Below are positions 1 to 9,301 of a stretch of DNA of 64,000 nucleotides, piece after piece. Made by a program: the position numbers and the translations under genes. The stretch's first letter is position 1; each line of letters begins with the position of its first letter. Under the pieces are notes generated by a model, which searched no databases, was not told the origin of the DNA, and saw only the letters and a program-made list of their open reading frames with translations. Origin of the DNA: an uncultured Porphyromonadaceae bacterium (lineage in GTDB: Bacteria; Bacteroidota; Bacteroidia; Bacteroidales; Muribaculaceae); NCBI GenBank assembly GCA_947177635.1, contig CAMWVQ010000006.1:19296-83295 (forward strand), read 5' to 3'.

Positions 1-2153
1 ATACGGCCGGTGAATGTAGAGGCAATCGAGACAGCCATGGTTATGCCGGCCGACGGGCCGTCCTTGGGGACGGCTCCTTCAGGCACATGTATGTGGAGGT
101 TGTTCTCTTCGAATTTCTCAGACGGGATGGAAAGCTCTGCGGCGTGGGAGCGCACATATTGCAGGGCAATGGCGGCGGATTCCTTCATGACATCGCCGAG
201 GTTGCCGGTCAAGGTGAGTTTTTCACCCTTCCCTTTTGACAGCGACGACTCGATAAACAGGATTTCCCCTCCGTGGGCAGTCCATGCGAGGCCAGTCACC
301 ACTCCGGGCTGCGAGAATGCCTCGTAGCGCTGTGGTGAGAAGCGTTCAGGCCCGAGGATCGCTTTGACATCATCGGCGGAGGTGACATCAAGCGACGGGC
401 TGTCGCCTGACATAACTTTCACGAGCAGTTTCCTGGCCGCCGATGACAAGGTCTTTTCAAGTTGGCGCACACCGCTTTCCGAGGTGTAGCCTTCGATTAC
501 AGCCGTGATGGCGTCATCGGAGAAGTTTAGGGAGTCGATTGACGAGCCACCCATCTGCTTCACGCGTGGCACAAGGTGGCGCCGCGCGATTTCGATTTTC
601 TCCTCCAGTAGGTAGCCCGGAACCTCCACCACCTCCATGCGGTCAAGCAGCGGACGGGGAATGGTGTCAAGGGTGTTGGCTGTGGCGATGAACAGTACCT
701 TTGACAGGTCGAAGTCGACATCGACGAAATTGTCGTGGAACTTATGGTTCTGCTCCGGGTCGAGCACTTCAAGCAGTGCCGACGAGGGGTCTCCCTTTAT
801 GTCCCTTGAAAGTTTGTCTATCTCATCGAGGAGCAGCAGCGGGTTGGAGCTTTTGGCGCGCCTTACGGCGTCGATTATGCGTCCGGGCATGGCGCCGATG
901 TATGTGCGCCTGTGGCCCCGGATTTCAGCCTCGTCAGAAACGCCGCCGAGTGAAACACGCTGATAGTTCCTGCCGAGAGCTTCGGCTATCGATTTTCCCA
1001 GTGAAGTCTTGCCGACGCCGGGTGCGCCCACAAGACACAGTATGGGGGCTTTCCCCTCGGGGTTGGCCATTGTGACCGCAACCTGCTCCAGAATCCTCTC
1101 CTTGACCTTCTCCATGCCGAAGTGGTTGGCCTCCAGCTCCTCCTTGGCCTTAGGCAGCGAGGTGTTGAGAGGGGTTTCCTCCATCCAGGGGAGCTCAAGC
1201 AGGGTGGTCAGGTAGTTGTATGTCACCGAATAGTCAGGCGACGACGGATTGAGACGGCGCAGCTGTGAGACCCCTTTACGGAAAGCCTCATCAGCCTGGG
1301 GTGTGAGTTTTATGGAGGCGGCTTTCTCTGAAAGCTGTTCCACATCGTCAGTGTCGCCATACAACTCTCGTTGCATCACATCCATCTGGCGGCGTATGAA
1401 AGTCTCTCGTTGCTCCTGTGTAAGCTCCTCGCGCGCGCGTTCCATAATATCTCTCGCGATGGAGAGTTTTTGCAGCTCATCATTTAGGATGCGCAACAGT
1501 CTCTCTCCACGGGTGAGCAGGCGGAATGACGCGAGCAGTTCCACCTTCGCTTCGGCGGGAGCCGCCAGGTGGGTGGATATGGTGTTTATGATTTCTGCCG
1601 GGTCGCTGAGAAGATCGGGATTTATGGCCTGTATCTGGTCAGAGTCTGTGTGGGATGCCAGTTCCTTGTATGCCTTGGAAATGAGTTCGGCCAAAGTCCT
1701 GAGATTTTCAGGAGAGCCAGTCTTGCTTTCGCTGACGCGGCTTACGGCAAGGTTGAGGGTGGAGCCCGGCAATGAAGATCCGGCAGCGTCGCCCTTCACT
1801 TTGAATTTTCCTGTGGCCCTGAGGAACGCCGAGCGTGTCCCGTCGGGAAGGTCGAAAATCTGCAGCACTTCGACAAACACGCCATACGTGGCGACATCGG
1901 TGTGGTTGGTGGGATTTTCGGTGCGCGGATCGGTCTGGCAGCACAGCCCTACGGTGAGTTTCCCCTCCTGCGCCTGTCTGGCAACCGCCAGCGAAGACTC
2001 CCTGACCAGGGCTATGGGTATGGCCACTCCGGGGAAAAGTACGAGGTTGCGTGTGGCGATGACGGGCAGACATCCCAGGTCGGGGGCCTTGAAGCCTCCT
2101 GCGCGGGTGAGGTCAATCTGACCCATAGTGATGATTTTGGGCTCTTTTTTCAT
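1..2153 (-). CDS. lon: ATP-dependent protease Lon (3' end outside window)
   Basis: Cytosolic AAA+ serine protease that degrades misfolded and regulatory proteins. The minus-strand frame opens at 2153 (MKKEPKIITMGQ) and runs off the left edge, giving about 717 of the usual 800 or so residues. The N-terminal LON substrate domain covers about residues 15-230. The AAA+ module follows, with Walker A GAPGVGKTS, Walker B LLLLDEIDK and sensor region FIATANTLD. The start of the protease domain carries the catalytic serine motif PKDGPSAG near base 50; the catalytic lysine would lie outside the window. It is divergent from the EF-G paralogue, with a consensus promoter 42 bp upstream of the start. Identification is secure; completeness of the C-terminus cannot be judged. 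Confidence 0.97.
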   Translation of the reverse strand, partial: MKKEPKIITMGQIDLTRAGGFKAPDLGCLPVIATRNLVLFPGVAIPIALVRESSLAVARQAQEGKLTVGLCCQTDPRTENPTNHTDVATYGVFVEVLQIFDLPDGTRSAFLRATGKFKVKGDAAGSSLPGSTLNLAVSRVSESKTGSPENLRTLAELISKAYKELASHTDSDQIQAINPDLLSDPAEIINTISTHLAAPAEAKVELLASFRLLTRGERLLRILNDELQKLSIARDIMERAREELTQEQRETFIRRQMDVMQRELYGDTDDVEQLSEKAASIKLTPQADEAFRKGVSQLRRLNPSSPDYSVTYNYLTTLLELPWMEETPLNTSLPKAKEELEANHFGMEKVKERILEQVAVTMANPEGKAPILCLVGAPGVGKTSLGKSIAEALGRNYQRVSLGGVSDEAEIRGHRRTYIGAMPGRIIDAVRRAKSSNPLLLLDEIDKLSRDIKGDPSSALLEVLDPEQNHKFHDNFVDVDFDLSKVLFIATANTLDTIPRPLLDRMEVVEVPGYLLEEKIEIARRHLVPRVKQMGGSSIDSLNFSDDAITAVIEGYTSESGVRQLEKTLSSAARKLLVKVMSGDSPSLDVTSADDVKAILGPERFSPQRYEAFSQPGVVTGLAWTAHGGEILFIESSLSKGKGEKLTLTGNLGDVMKESAAIALQYVRSHAAELSIPSEKFEENNLHIHVPEGAVPKDGPSAGITMAVSIASTFTGR

Positions 2154-2194
2154 AAACAGGGAGGGAAATACCCCTAAGGGGCGAAAATCGGCTG

Positions 2195-2225
2195 CAAAGT
2201 TACGAAAAATCCCCCTTTTGTCAAA
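2195..2225 (-). promoter_or_regulatory. lon promoter, Bacteroidetes type
   Basis: On the minus strand TTTG (2225-2222), 19 bases, then TAACTTTG (2202-2195). This is an exact match to the Bacteroidetes sigma-ABfr consensus TTTG-N19-21-TAnnTTTG. Transcription should start near 2188, leaving a leader of about 35 nt before the lon ATG. Confidence 0.8.
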
Positions 2226-2282
2226 ATTCGGGCGAATATGGCGATTTTTTGCGGAAATGTGTTTTGTAACATATAAAAAGTT

Positions 2283-2313
2283 ATTGCTGCGAGGCGATTT
2301 CTTACTAAATTTA
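2283..2313 (+). promoter_or_regulatory. possible promoter of the EF-G paralogue
   Basis: ATTG (2283-2286), 19 bases, then TAAATTTA (2306-2313). There is one mismatch in each element of the Bacteroidetes consensus. Position fits a leader of about 35 nt. A weak match would suit a gene that needs an activator, but that is inference. Confidence 0.35.
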
Positions 2314-2354
2314 GACCGTAAAAAATTCTTACCTCAACATAATACCTGATTGCC

Positions 2355-4511
2355 ATGAAGGTCTATCAAACCAACGAAATCAAAAACATCTCCTTGCTTG
2401 GTAGCAAGGGAGCCGGGAAAACCACACTCGCCGAAGCTATGCTTTACGAGTGTGGAGTAATAAAACGCCGTGGCACCATCGATGCCAAAAACACGGTTTC
2501 CGACTACTTCCCGGTAGAGAAAGAGTATGGTTACTCGGTTTTCTCGACGATCTTCTACGCCGAGTTCCTCAACAAGAAACTCAACGTCATCGACTGTCCC
2601 GGAGCGGATGACTTCGTGGGCAACGCCATCACGGCCCTCAACGTGACCGACACCGGCGTCATCGTGATAGACGCCCAATATGGTGTGGAGGTAGGTACGC
2701 AGAACATCTTCCGTACCACCGCCAGCCTCAAGAAGCCGGTGATTTTCGCCCTCAACCAGCTTGACGGGGAAAAGGCCGACTATGACAACTGCATAGAGCA
2801 GATGAAGGAAATCTTCGGCTCGCGTGTTGTTCCTATCCAGTATCCCCTCCAATGCGGGCCTGGCTTCAACGCGATGATCGACGTCCTTCTTATGAAGAAA
2901 TACTCCTGGGGGCCTGATGGAGGTGTTCCCACCATCGAAGACATCCCCGCTGAAGAGATGGAGAAAGCCCAGGAGATGCACCAGACGCTGGTCGAGGCTG
3001 CCGCCGAGAATGATGAGACCCTGATGGAGAAATTCTTCGACCAGGGGCATCTGACCGAGGATGAGATGCGTGAAGGCATCCGCAAGGGACTCGTCGACCG
3101 CTCGATTTATCCGGTGTTCTGTGTCAGCGCCCTCAAAGACATGGGCGTGCGCCGTATGATGGAGTTCCTCGGCAATGTGGTTCCCTTCGTGGAAGAGATG
3201 CCTGCTCCGGTTGACACGGCCGGAAATGAAGTGAAACCCGACAGCAACGGCCCGCTGAGCATATTCATGTTCAAGACCACTGTCGAACCTCATATCGGTG
3301 AAGTACAGTACTTCAAAGTAATGTCTGGAACCCTCACCGCAGGTGTGGACCTTGACAATGTCACCCGAGGCGGGAAGGAACGTATGGCGCAGATTTTCTG
3401 CGTGTGCGGCCAGATAAAGACCCCCGTAGACAAGCTTTGTGCCGGCGACATCGGTGCGACCGTTAAACTCAAGGATGTCCGTACCGGAAACACCCTCGAC
3501 GAGAAAGGTTGTGAAATCGCCTTTGATTTCATCAAATACCCCGCGCCGAAATATCAGCGCGCCATCCGTCCGGTCACCGAGAGCGACGCGGAGAAGCTTG
3601 CAGGAATCCTTACCCGTATGCACGAGGAGGATCCCACTTGGGTTGTTGAGCAGTCCAAGGAGCTCAAGCAGGTTCTTCTCAAAGGGCAGGGTGAGTTCCA
3701 CCTGCGTACCCTCAAATGGCGCGTCGAGAACAACGACAAACTCCCGATAGTCTTTGAAGAACCCAAGATTCCCTACCGCGAGACAATCACGAAAGCCGCC
3801 AGGGCCGATTACCGCCACAAGAAACAGTCGGGTGGTGCCGGGCAGTTTGGCGAAGTCCACCTCATCATCGAGCCGTACAGCGAAGACGCTCCCGTGCCTG
3901 ACACATACCGTTTCGGCAACCAGGAATACAAGATGAGTGTCCGCGACACACAGGAGATTCCTCTGCAATGGGGAGGCAAGCTGGTTGTCCACAACTGTAT
4001 CGTAGGTGGGTCAATCGACGCGCGCTTCATCCCGGCAATCATCAAGGGACTGATGGACCGTATGGAGCAAGGCCCGCTGACCGGCTCATATGCCCGCGAC
4101 GTGCGTGTGTGCATCTACGACGGAAAGATGCACCCGGTTGATTCAAATGAAATCTCGTTCCGCCTTGCAGCCCGCAATGCGTTCTCCGAGGCCTTCCGCG
4201 CCGCCAATCCCAAGGTGCTTGAGCCTGTCTATGACGTGGAGGTGATGGTTCCCTCTGACGTTATGGGAGATGTGATGAGCGACCTCCAGGGACGCCGTGC
4301 GATAATCATGGGTATGTCTTCCGAGAATGGCTTCGAGAAGATTTCGGCCAAGGTTCCCCTCAAGGAGATGTCGAGCTACTCTACGGCGCTCAGCTCCATC
4401 ACAGGTGGCCGCTCCTCCTTCACCATGCAGTTCTCGAGCTATGAACTGACCCCCGGCGATGTGCAGGACAAGCTACTCAAGGAATACGCCGAGAAGAACA
4501 GCGAGGATTAA
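2355..4511 (+). CDS. fusA2: Elongation factor G paralogue (EF-G2 type) with altered GTPase motifs
   Basis: A 718-residue protein with full EF-G domain order: G domain about 10-270, domain II about 290-390, then III, IV and V. Seen: P-loop GSKGAGKTT (16-24), a G3 motif reading DCPGADDF (80-87) where canonical EF-G has DTPGHVDF, a switch I segment EKEYGYSV in place of ERGIT, and NQLD in place of NKxD. The catalytic histidine is thus alanine (residue 84). Family knowledge: Bacteroides carry a second EF-G reported to support translation without GTP hydrolysis and needed for gut fitness; this protein fits that group. It is a single gene with its own promoter region and a strong terminator. The housekeeping fusA is not in the window. 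Confidence 0.88.
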   Translation: MKVYQTNEIKNISLLGSKGAGKTTLAEAMLYECGVIKRRGTIDAKNTVSDYFPVEKEYGYSVFSTIFYAEFLNKKLNVIDCPGADDFVGNAITALNVTDTGVIVIDAQYGVEVGTQNIFRTTASLKKPVIFALNQLDGEKADYDNCIEQMKEIFGSRVVPIQYPLQCGPGFNAMIDVLLMKKYSWGPDGGVPTIEDIPAEEMEKAQEMHQTLVEAAAENDETLMEKFFDQGHLTEDEMREGIRKGLVDRSIYPVFCVSALKDMGVRRMMEFLGNVVPFVEEMPAPVDTAGNEVKPDSNGPLSIFMFKTTVEPHIGEVQYFKVMSGTLTAGVDLDNVTRGGKERMAQIFCVCGQIKTPVDKLCAGDIGATVKLKDVRTGNTLDEKGCEIAFDFIKYPAPKYQRAIRPVTESDAEKLAGILTRMHEEDPTWVVEQSKELKQVLLKGQGEFHLRTLKWRVENNDKLPIVFEEPKIPYRETITKAARADYRHKKQSGGAGQFGEVHLIIEPYSEDAPVPDTYRFGNQEYKMSVRDTQEIPLQWGGKLVVHNCIVGGSIDARFIPAIIKGLMDRMEQGPLTGSYARDVRVCIYDGKMHPVDSNEISFRLAARNAFSEAFRAANPKVLEPVYDVEVMVPSDVMGDVMSDLQGRRAIIMGMSSENGFEKISAKVPLKEMSSYSTALSSITGGRSSFTMQFSSYELTPGDVQDKLLKEYAEKNSED

Positions 4512-4561
4512 TGTCCCCCATTACGGTTACTGACGATTACAAACCAGTCAACTATAAGTGA

Positions 4562-4608
4562 AATCCGCAGGCGGCAACCGAAAAGGTGCCGGCCTGCGGA
4601 TTCTTTTT
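4562..4608 (+). terminator. Rho-independent terminator after the EF-G paralogue
   Basis: Stem AATCCGCAGGC (4562-4572) pairs with GCCTGCGGATT (4592-4602). An inner GGCA/TGCC extension and a T-rich tail TTCTTTTT follow. Confidence 0.8.
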
Positions 4609-4709
4609 GTAAGGGCTGACCTGATATGCGGCGTGTGCTTGCGGCTATTGGGTAATGAGAAATCGGCTGAGGGGGGACGCCACAGTTGGTCAGAGGTGGG
4701 GGGCGGAGG

Positions 4710-5273
4710 TCAGAGATGTCTGATGATTTTTGCCGGATTACCGGCCACTACAACATCTGAAGGGATGTCGCGAGTCACAACCGAGCCGGCTCCGATTACG
4801 ACATTGTCGCCGACTGTGACTCCCGGCAGGATTGTGGCGCAACCACCAATCCACACGTTATCGCCTATTTTCACCGGTTCGGCCCATTCAACCCCTGTGT
4901 TGCGTTGTGATGCGTCAAGAGGATGACAGGCAGTGAAGATGCTGACATTCGGCCCTATGAAAGCGTGGTCTCCGATGTCCACACGGGCCTCGTCGAGGAT
5001 TGTCAGGTTGAAATTGGCGAAGAAATTTTCACCGACATGGATGTTGCATCCGTAGTCGCAGCGAAACGGTTGGTTCACGACGAAATTCTCTCCGATTGAG
5101 CCAAACAAATCCCTCAGGATTGCTCTCTGGCAACCGATGTCTGAAGGATTGAGGTTGTTGAACTCCCATAGCCGCTGCCTTGTCTGGGCGAGTTGTCGCA
5201 GGAGTTCGCCGTCTGTGGCGTCATATATTTCGCCTGACAGCATTTTTCTCCATTCATTGTTTGATTCGGTCAT
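4710..5273 (-). CDS. Sugar O-acetyltransferase (maltose/galactoside acetyltransferase family)
   Basis: A 187-residue left-handed beta-helix acyltransferase of the Maa/LacA/NodL family, which moves acetyl groups from acetyl-CoA to sugar hydroxyls. An N-terminal mac domain (MLSGEIYDATDGEL) is followed by hexapeptide repeats such as VKIGDNVWIGGCATILPGV. The catalytic histidine lies in FTACHPLDA and the C-terminal signature is VVAGNPAKII. Its ATG overlaps the stop of the upstream CPBP gene (ATGA), so the two are cotranscribed. The in vivo acceptor cannot be told. Confidence 0.9.
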   Translation of the reverse strand: MTESNNEWRKMLSGEIYDATDGELLRQLAQTRQRLWEFNNLNPSDIGCQRAILRDLFGSIGENFVVNQPFRCDYGCNIHVGENFFANFNLTILDEARVDIGDHAFIGPNVSIFTACHPLDASQRNTGVEWAEPVKIGDNVWIGGCATILPGVTVGDNVVIGAGSVVTRDIPSDVVVAGNPAKIIRHL

Positions 5274-6199
5274 ACTGCTTTTTTGTGAAGGAAATGACGT
5301 CTTACAAGTATGATGCCCAATGATGTCAGTATGACACTTGCAATCACCATCATTATGTCTGCTGAAGATGACAGGTTTGCGCCAATCTGGTCAATGCCGG
5401 CGGTTGAGGCATCCGCACCCTTCGTGTCGGCCGTCTCGAAATATGTCGCGATAACGACAATCGAGTTGTTAAGGATGTGGAGGATTATGGGTAACCACAA
5501 AGACTTGCTCCACCACAGGAGATAGCCGAAAAACGCTCCGAGCAGCATACGGGGCAGAAGGCCGAACAGCTGGAAATGGAACGCGCTGAAGATGAATGCC
5601 ACCATCCATATGGTGACATGCATGTTGAGCCGTGTCTGTCCGACAATCCGTTGGAGGGCTCCACGGAAAAACAGCTCCTCACTGAAACCTGCAAGTACCC
5701 CGACAATCAATACCGAGACAATGAGGGAGGGGATAGAAGCCCCGTTCATCAGTATTCTGGTCGTGGCCTCCGCTCCATCCTCAAGTTGCCTGAAGAATTG
5801 TTCCGCACCTTGCATCGATTCAGGCAGATGCCAGTTTTTGTTCCACTCGATTATCGCGTTCATAGCCGGGATAGAGCAGATGAGGACTCCGCAAGAGAGC
5901 AGGACCACAGGGAGTCCGGGCCATTTGTCGACACACAGCAGGCGCGCCGGGAGGCGGGTGACAATCATAGCCGTGGCAACCGCCGGGACAATGAACACAA
6001 GCATATCCTGGATGACGACGGTGATTTTTATCGCTGCTTCCGGTCGGCTGACGAGCCGTGGAATGAACGGTAGCAACACGCCTGAAATCACAAGGCAGAA
6101 CAGGAACATGCATCCGAGCAGCCCCAGGGCTGTGGCTGGGCGTTGGAGCCTGAAAGGGGGTGTGGCACCATTTTTTGCCACTGGTCGTTGGTTGGTCAT
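5270..6199 (-). CDS. CPBP family intramembrane metalloprotease
   Basis: A 309-residue polytopic membrane protein with about eight hydrophobic segments. The conserved CPBP (Abi/CaaX-like) motifs are visible: EELFFRG (motif 1, glutamate pair and arginine), a histidine in FSAFHFQLFG (motif 2) and HILNNS (motif 3). These supply the metal ligands of the Rce1-type glutamyl protease fold. Substrates of bacterial members are mostly unknown. It lies 17 bp after trmN6 and overlaps the acetyltransferase by 4 bp, forming a three-gene operon. Confidence 0.88.
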   Translation of the reverse strand: MTNQRPVAKNGATPPFRLQRPATALGLLGCMFLFCLVISGVLLPFIPRLVSRPEAAIKITVVIQDMLVFIVPAVATAMIVTRLPARLLCVDKWPGLPVVLLSCGVLICSIPAMNAIIEWNKNWHLPESMQGAEQFFRQLEDGAEATTRILMNGASIPSLIVSVLIVGVLAGFSEELFFRGALQRIVGQTRLNMHVTIWMVAFIFSAFHFQLFGLLPRMLLGAFFGYLLWWSKSLWLPIILHILNNSIVVIATYFETADTKGADASTAGIDQIGANLSSSADIMMVIASVILTSLGIILVRRHFLHKKAV

Positions 6200-6216
6200 T
6201 ATGATTTGGTGTCTGA

Positions 6217-6987
6217 TTAAAAATGCAGGTAAAAATCAGTTACTAAACGGGAGTATTCAACGGTGAACCCTCCTTTGCCGTCATGTATTGACAGGTGCTG
6301 AGCCTGACTTGTGAAGTCACATGCCGATATGTCGCGCAATTCAGCGAGGATGCGCCGGGGTGGCTTGGAGGGAACAGTGGTTACCCTTGTCAGAGAGGTT
6401 ATGGCCATACGGGCTGACACCGCCTGAAACTTCAGGTCATCCTCCCGGTCGGCCGGCAAGATGAGACACAGCGCGCCTTGCGGTGATAACAACCTGCGGG
6501 AGGTGGCAATCAGAGTCTCAAGTGTCAGCGACTTCTCATGGCGGGCCATAAGCCTGCTCTGTTCAGGAGAAATCTCCCCATTGGTGAAGAATGGAGGGTT
6601 GCTAACAATCAAGTCGAAACGTCGGTTGTATTCCGGAGGAAATTCTGTTGAGAAATCCCCGATGGTCAATGACAGACGTTCGCTCCATTGGGAATTTCTG
6701 AAATTATCCGTAGCCTCGGCGGCGGCGTCACGGTCTATTTCGACGGCCGATATGGAAGCCGCCGGAAATCGTTGGGCCATCATTAGAGCTATCAGCCCTG
6801 TGCCACAGCCGACATCCAGTATGGTATGAGGTTCCTCCGGAAGAGAACTTCCGGGAGAGGCTGTTTTTCCGGACAGAGCCCAAGCTCCAAGCAACACCCC
6901 GTCAGTGCCGACTTTCATAGCACTGAGATGGTTCTTCACCTCGAACCGCTTGAACCGGAATACTTTCTCTCTGTCGGGATTTCTCAT
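6217..6987 (-). CDS. trmN6: tRNA1(Val) (adenine37-N6)-methyltransferase
   Basis: A 256-residue Rossmann-fold SAM-dependent methyltransferase of the YfiC/TrmN6 family, which makes m6A37 in tRNA-Val. SAM motif I reads [17 protein letters not shown] (about residues 60-75). The adenine-methyltransferase catalytic motif is NPPF, followed by the family stretch [10 protein letters not shown]. It heads a minus-strand operon. A TAACTTTG box (7028-7021) lies 34 bp upstream of the start. Confidence 0.9.
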   Translation of the reverse strand: MRNPDREKVFRFKRFEVKNHLSAMKVGTDGVLLGAWALSGKTASPGSSLPEEPHTILDVGCGTGLIALMMAQRFPAASISAVEIDRDAAAEATDNFRNSQWSERLSLTIGDFSTEFPPEYNRRFDLIVSNPPFFTNGEISPEQSRLMARHEKSLTLETLIATSRRLLSPQGALCLILPADREDDLKFQAVSARMAITSLTRVTTVPSKPPRRILAELRDISACDFTSQAQHLSIHDGKGGFTVEYSRLVTDFYLHF

Positions 6988-7020
6988 TTATGAAGGGGGA
7001 TGATTGGAAAAAGTCGCCTG

Positions 7021-7028
7021 CAAAGTTA
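7021..7028 (-). promoter_or_regulatory. -7 box of trmN6 operon
   Basis: TAACTTTG on the minus strand, an exact -7 consensus, at a suitable distance from the trmN6 ATG. No TTTG is found 19-21 bases upstream, so only half of the promoter is supported. It sits inside the divergent engB/trmN6 control region. Confidence 0.5.
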
Positions 7029-7045
7029 GTCAAAAAAGGCGGAAA

Positions 7046-7077
7046 TTTGTTTTTTACTATGAGTTTTGTTAATTTTG
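7046..7077 (+). promoter_or_regulatory. engB promoter
   Basis: TTTG (7046-7049), 20 bases, TAATTTTG (7070-7077): an exact Bacteroidetes promoter. Transcription should start near 7084, which excludes the longer reading frame opening at 6990 and supports the ATG at 7101. Confidence 0.75.
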
Positions 7078-7100
7078 AAAAAAATAAAGAGACACAAAGA

Positions 7101-7721
7101 ATGATAGTAAACACCGCAAGATTCGTAGTCAGCAATTCCACAGTGAAAAGCTGTCCTGACGATGTGCGCCATGAATTCGCCTTCATCGGGCGGTCGAATG
7201 TCGGCAAATCCTCCCTCATCAATATGCTCACCAACCACAAGGGGCTGGCGATGACCTCCTCCACTCCGGGGAAAACGTTGCTCATAAACCATTTCCTTGT
7301 CAATGATGAGTGGTATCTTGTCGACTTGCCCGGCTACGGATTCGCCCGGCGAAGCAAGGAGGGGAGAGCCGAGATTTCCCGCATAATCAAGGAGTATATA
7401 CTCTCTCGCCCACAGATGACATGCCTGTTCCTGCTGATAGACGGCCGTCATATGCCACAGAAAATCGATATGGAGTTCATGAGATGGCTTGGGGAGAACG
7501 GCATACCGTTCTGCATCGTTTTCACCAAGCTTGACAAGATGTCGTCGTCAGCAGCGAAGAAGGTCACGGGGGACTATTGCGCCCAGCTTCTCGAGGAGTG
7601 GGAAGAGCTGCCTCCGATTTTCAAAAGCAGCTCGGTTGACAAGCGTGGCAGGTCTGAAATCCTCGACTACATAGAGCAGCTTATCAAGCTCCCGCTCGAA
7701 ACCGTGGAGGGGGAAGAGTGA
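7101..7721 (+). CDS. engB: Ribosome biogenesis GTPase YihA/YsxC (EngB)
   Basis: A 206-residue TRAFAC-class GTPase needed for assembly of the 50S subunit. Motifs in order: G1 [10 protein letters not shown]2 region STPGKT, G3 DLPGYGFA, G4 TKLD, and a G5-like KSSSVDKRG. The open frame extends upstream to 6990, but the consensus promoter at 7046-7077 and family length place the start at ATG 7101 ([10 protein letters not shown]). The leader is only about 17 nt. It is transcribed away from trmN6 and probably monocistronic. Confidence 0.95.
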   Translation: MIVNTARFVVSNSTVKSCPDDVRHEFAFIGRSNVGKSSLINMLTNHKGLAMTSSTPGKTLLINHFLVNDEWYLVDLPGYGFARRSKEGRAEISRIIKEYILSRPQMTCLFLLIDGRHMPQKIDMEFMRWLGENGIPFCIVFTKLDKMSSSAAKKVTGDYCAQLLEEWEELPPIFKSSSVDKRGRSEILDYIEQLIKLPLETVEGEE

Positions 7722-7820
7722 GAGTTGTGGCCTGATTGTCGGTCTTGATGTTAAACCTCCGGTATGTGTCGGGTGTTTTAATAGGAAAGATTATGTTTCC
7801 AAACTAAACCCACAACAACT

Positions 7821-8141
7821 ATGGATTTCAACGATATCAAGAATCTGGCGTCAAGCGAGAAGCTTTCTGACCTCAAGGATAAAGCTGCGGCTTTGAAGGA
7901 AAAAGCCGAGGATGTTGCTCACACCGTGGCAGAAAAGGCTGAGCAGATAGGTAAAAGTGTCAATATCGACGGCGTGAAGTCGATGGCCGGAAAAGTCGGT
8001 GAAGGTGCGAAAAAGTTTGCCAATGCCATAGACCATTTTCCCGGAGTGTCTGAAGACAAGGCTGATGACGGGAAAGTCGACCCCGACCTTGTCAAGCAGG
8101 ACACGAAGATGCTTAACAACAATCCGCGAAACAGCGATTAG
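7821..8141 (+). CDS. Small charged helical protein, unknown function
   Basis: A 106-residue protein rich in Lys, Ala, Glu and Asp with no signal peptide or cysteine. Residues 15-75 show heptad-like helical repeats such as DKAAALKEKAEDV and AEKAEQIGKSV, resembling LEA/YtxH-like or antitoxin-Rv0909-like stress proteins. Similarity of this kind is often compositional. Codon use matches its neighbours and the gene is followed by an unusually strong terminator, which supports real and possibly high expression. No function is assigned. Confidence 0.7.
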   Translation: MDFNDIKNLASSEKLSDLKDKAAALKEKAEDVAHTVAEKAEQIGKSVNIDGVKSMAGKVGEGAKKFANAIDHFPGVSEDKADDGKVDPDLVKQDTKMLNNNPRNSD

Positions 8142-8165
8142 TGAGGATGTGGCTCATAACCGCAC

Positions 8166-8213
8166 AAGCCAAATATCCCCGCCACAGATGTCTGTGGCGG
8201 GGATATTTGGCTT
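8166..8213 (+). terminator. Perfect 23-bp hairpin terminator
   Basis: Arms 8166-8188 and 8191-8213 are exact reverse complements around a 2-base centre. It sits between the small charged protein gene (+) and rubrerythrin (-), so it can serve both convergent transcripts. Confidence 0.8.
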
Positions 8214-8263
8214 TATCACATGCCTATGGTATGTAGGCTGCATATGTGGCGGTCAAAGGTGCG

Positions 8264-8806
8264 TCAATAGTTTTTTGCCTCAATTTCGAAGAAGCTCTGG
8301 GGTTCGGAGCATACGGCGCAAACTCCGGGAGCTTTCTTGCCGATGACGATATGACCGCAATTGCGGCATACCCAGATGGTGTCTCCCTCGCGGGAGAATA
8401 CGATTCCCTCCTCGATGTTCGCGAGAAGGCGGCGGTAACGCTCCTCATGATGGCGTTCGATTGCGGCCACGGCGCGGAAGCGGAACGCAATCTGGGGGAA
8501 GCCTTCCTCTTCGGCCTCTTTGGCCATGCGGTCGTACATGTCGGTCCATTCGAAGTGTTCACCTTCGGCCGCGTCGCGCAGGTTGGTCATCGTGTCGGCG
8601 ACTTCTCCTCCGTGGAGGTATTTGAACCAAAGTTTGGCGTGTTCACGTTCATTACGGGCGGTTTCCTCGAAAATAGAGGCAATCTGCTCGTAGCCGTCTT
8701 CGCGGGCCTTGGCTGCGTAATAGGAGTATTTGTTGCGGGCTTCTGATTCTCCGGCGAACGCCTGCTGGAGGTTGCGCTCGGTCTTGGTTCCTTTAAGGTC
8801 TTTCAT
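8264..8806 (-). CDS. rbr: Rubrerythrin
   Basis: A 180-residue cytosolic non-haem di-iron peroxidase that reduces hydrogen peroxide in anaerobes. The N-terminal ferritin-like domain has iron-ligand helices with EARNKY, EREHAK and ERHHEERY. The C-terminal rubredoxin-like domain binds one iron through CRNCG and CAVCS. It lies 55 bp downstream of the perR-like gene with no promoter-like sequence between, so cotranscription under PerR control is likely. Confidence 0.95.
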   Translation of the reverse strand: MKDLKGTKTERNLQQAFAGESEARNKYSYYAAKAREDGYEQIASIFEETARNEREHAKLWFKYLHGGEVADTMTNLRDAAEGEHFEWTDMYDRMAKEAEEEGFPQIAFRFRAVAAIERHHEERYRRLLANIEEGIVFSREGDTIWVCRNCGHIVIGKKAPGVCAVCSEPQSFFEIEAKNY

Positions 8807-8861
8807 ATGTTTATTGATGTTTAGTGTATGTTTGACTGAATTTATGGTTCATATCCGCATT

Positions 8862-9293
8862 TCATACCTCTTTCGAGCAAACGGGACACACGCCTTTGAA
8901 GTAGACGTCAACACTGTCGACACAGAAACCCGGTGAGGCGGCGGCGCTGATGCCGGATGGAATCGTCATATCGAAAATTTTGCCACACTTGCGGCATATG
9001 AAATGACTGTGGGGTGGCTGTGGGGCAAGGTCGTAATGGCGGTTGCCACATTCTATCTCAAGCCCCCTTACGAGTCCCGCGTCTACAAGCGCGTGCAGGG
9101 AATTGTAAACCGTTGTCCTTGACAGTGAGGGATATGTTTTTGTCAATTCCGAGAAAATCTCATCTGCAGAGGGGTGTTTCCGTGAGTTGGCCACAAGGCT
9201 GAAGACCGCGATACGTTGGATTGACGGTCTCAGGCCGGCTGAATGAATCATGTTTGTCAGCTCGCTGTCGGAAAATCTTCTTTGCTCAGGCAT
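8862..9293 (-). CDS. perR: Fur-family repressor, PerR type
   Basis: A 143-residue metal-dependent repressor starting MPEQRRFSDSEL. The winged helix covers about residues 5-85 and the dimerisation domain follows. A structural zinc site is formed by CRKCG and CPVCS. The regulatory metal region reads NRHYD then PPHSHF, with Asp rather than Glu, which resembles PerR more than Fur. The frame stays open to 9350, but the promoter (9320-9351) and operator lie inside that extension, so the start must be 9293. It is the first gene of a perR-rbr operon. A peroxide-sensing role is inferred from partner and motifs. Confidence 0.88.
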   Translation of the reverse strand: MPEQRRFSDSELTNMIHSAGLRPSIQRIAVFSLVANSRKHPSADEIFSELTKTYPSLSRTTVYNSLHALVDAGLVRGLEIECGNRHYDLAPQPPHSHFICRKCGKIFDMTIPSGISAAASPGFCVDSVDVYFKGVCPVCSKEV

Positions 9294-9301
9294 AATGGTT
9301 A

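Noticed and set aside
1249..2121. 290-residue plus-strand frame
   Set aside because: Antisense to lon, Ser/Arg-rich shadow translation.
2334..3992. 552-residue open frame on the minus strand
   Set aside because: Lies antisense to the EF-G paralogue; it is a by-product of its biased codon use and shows no domain.
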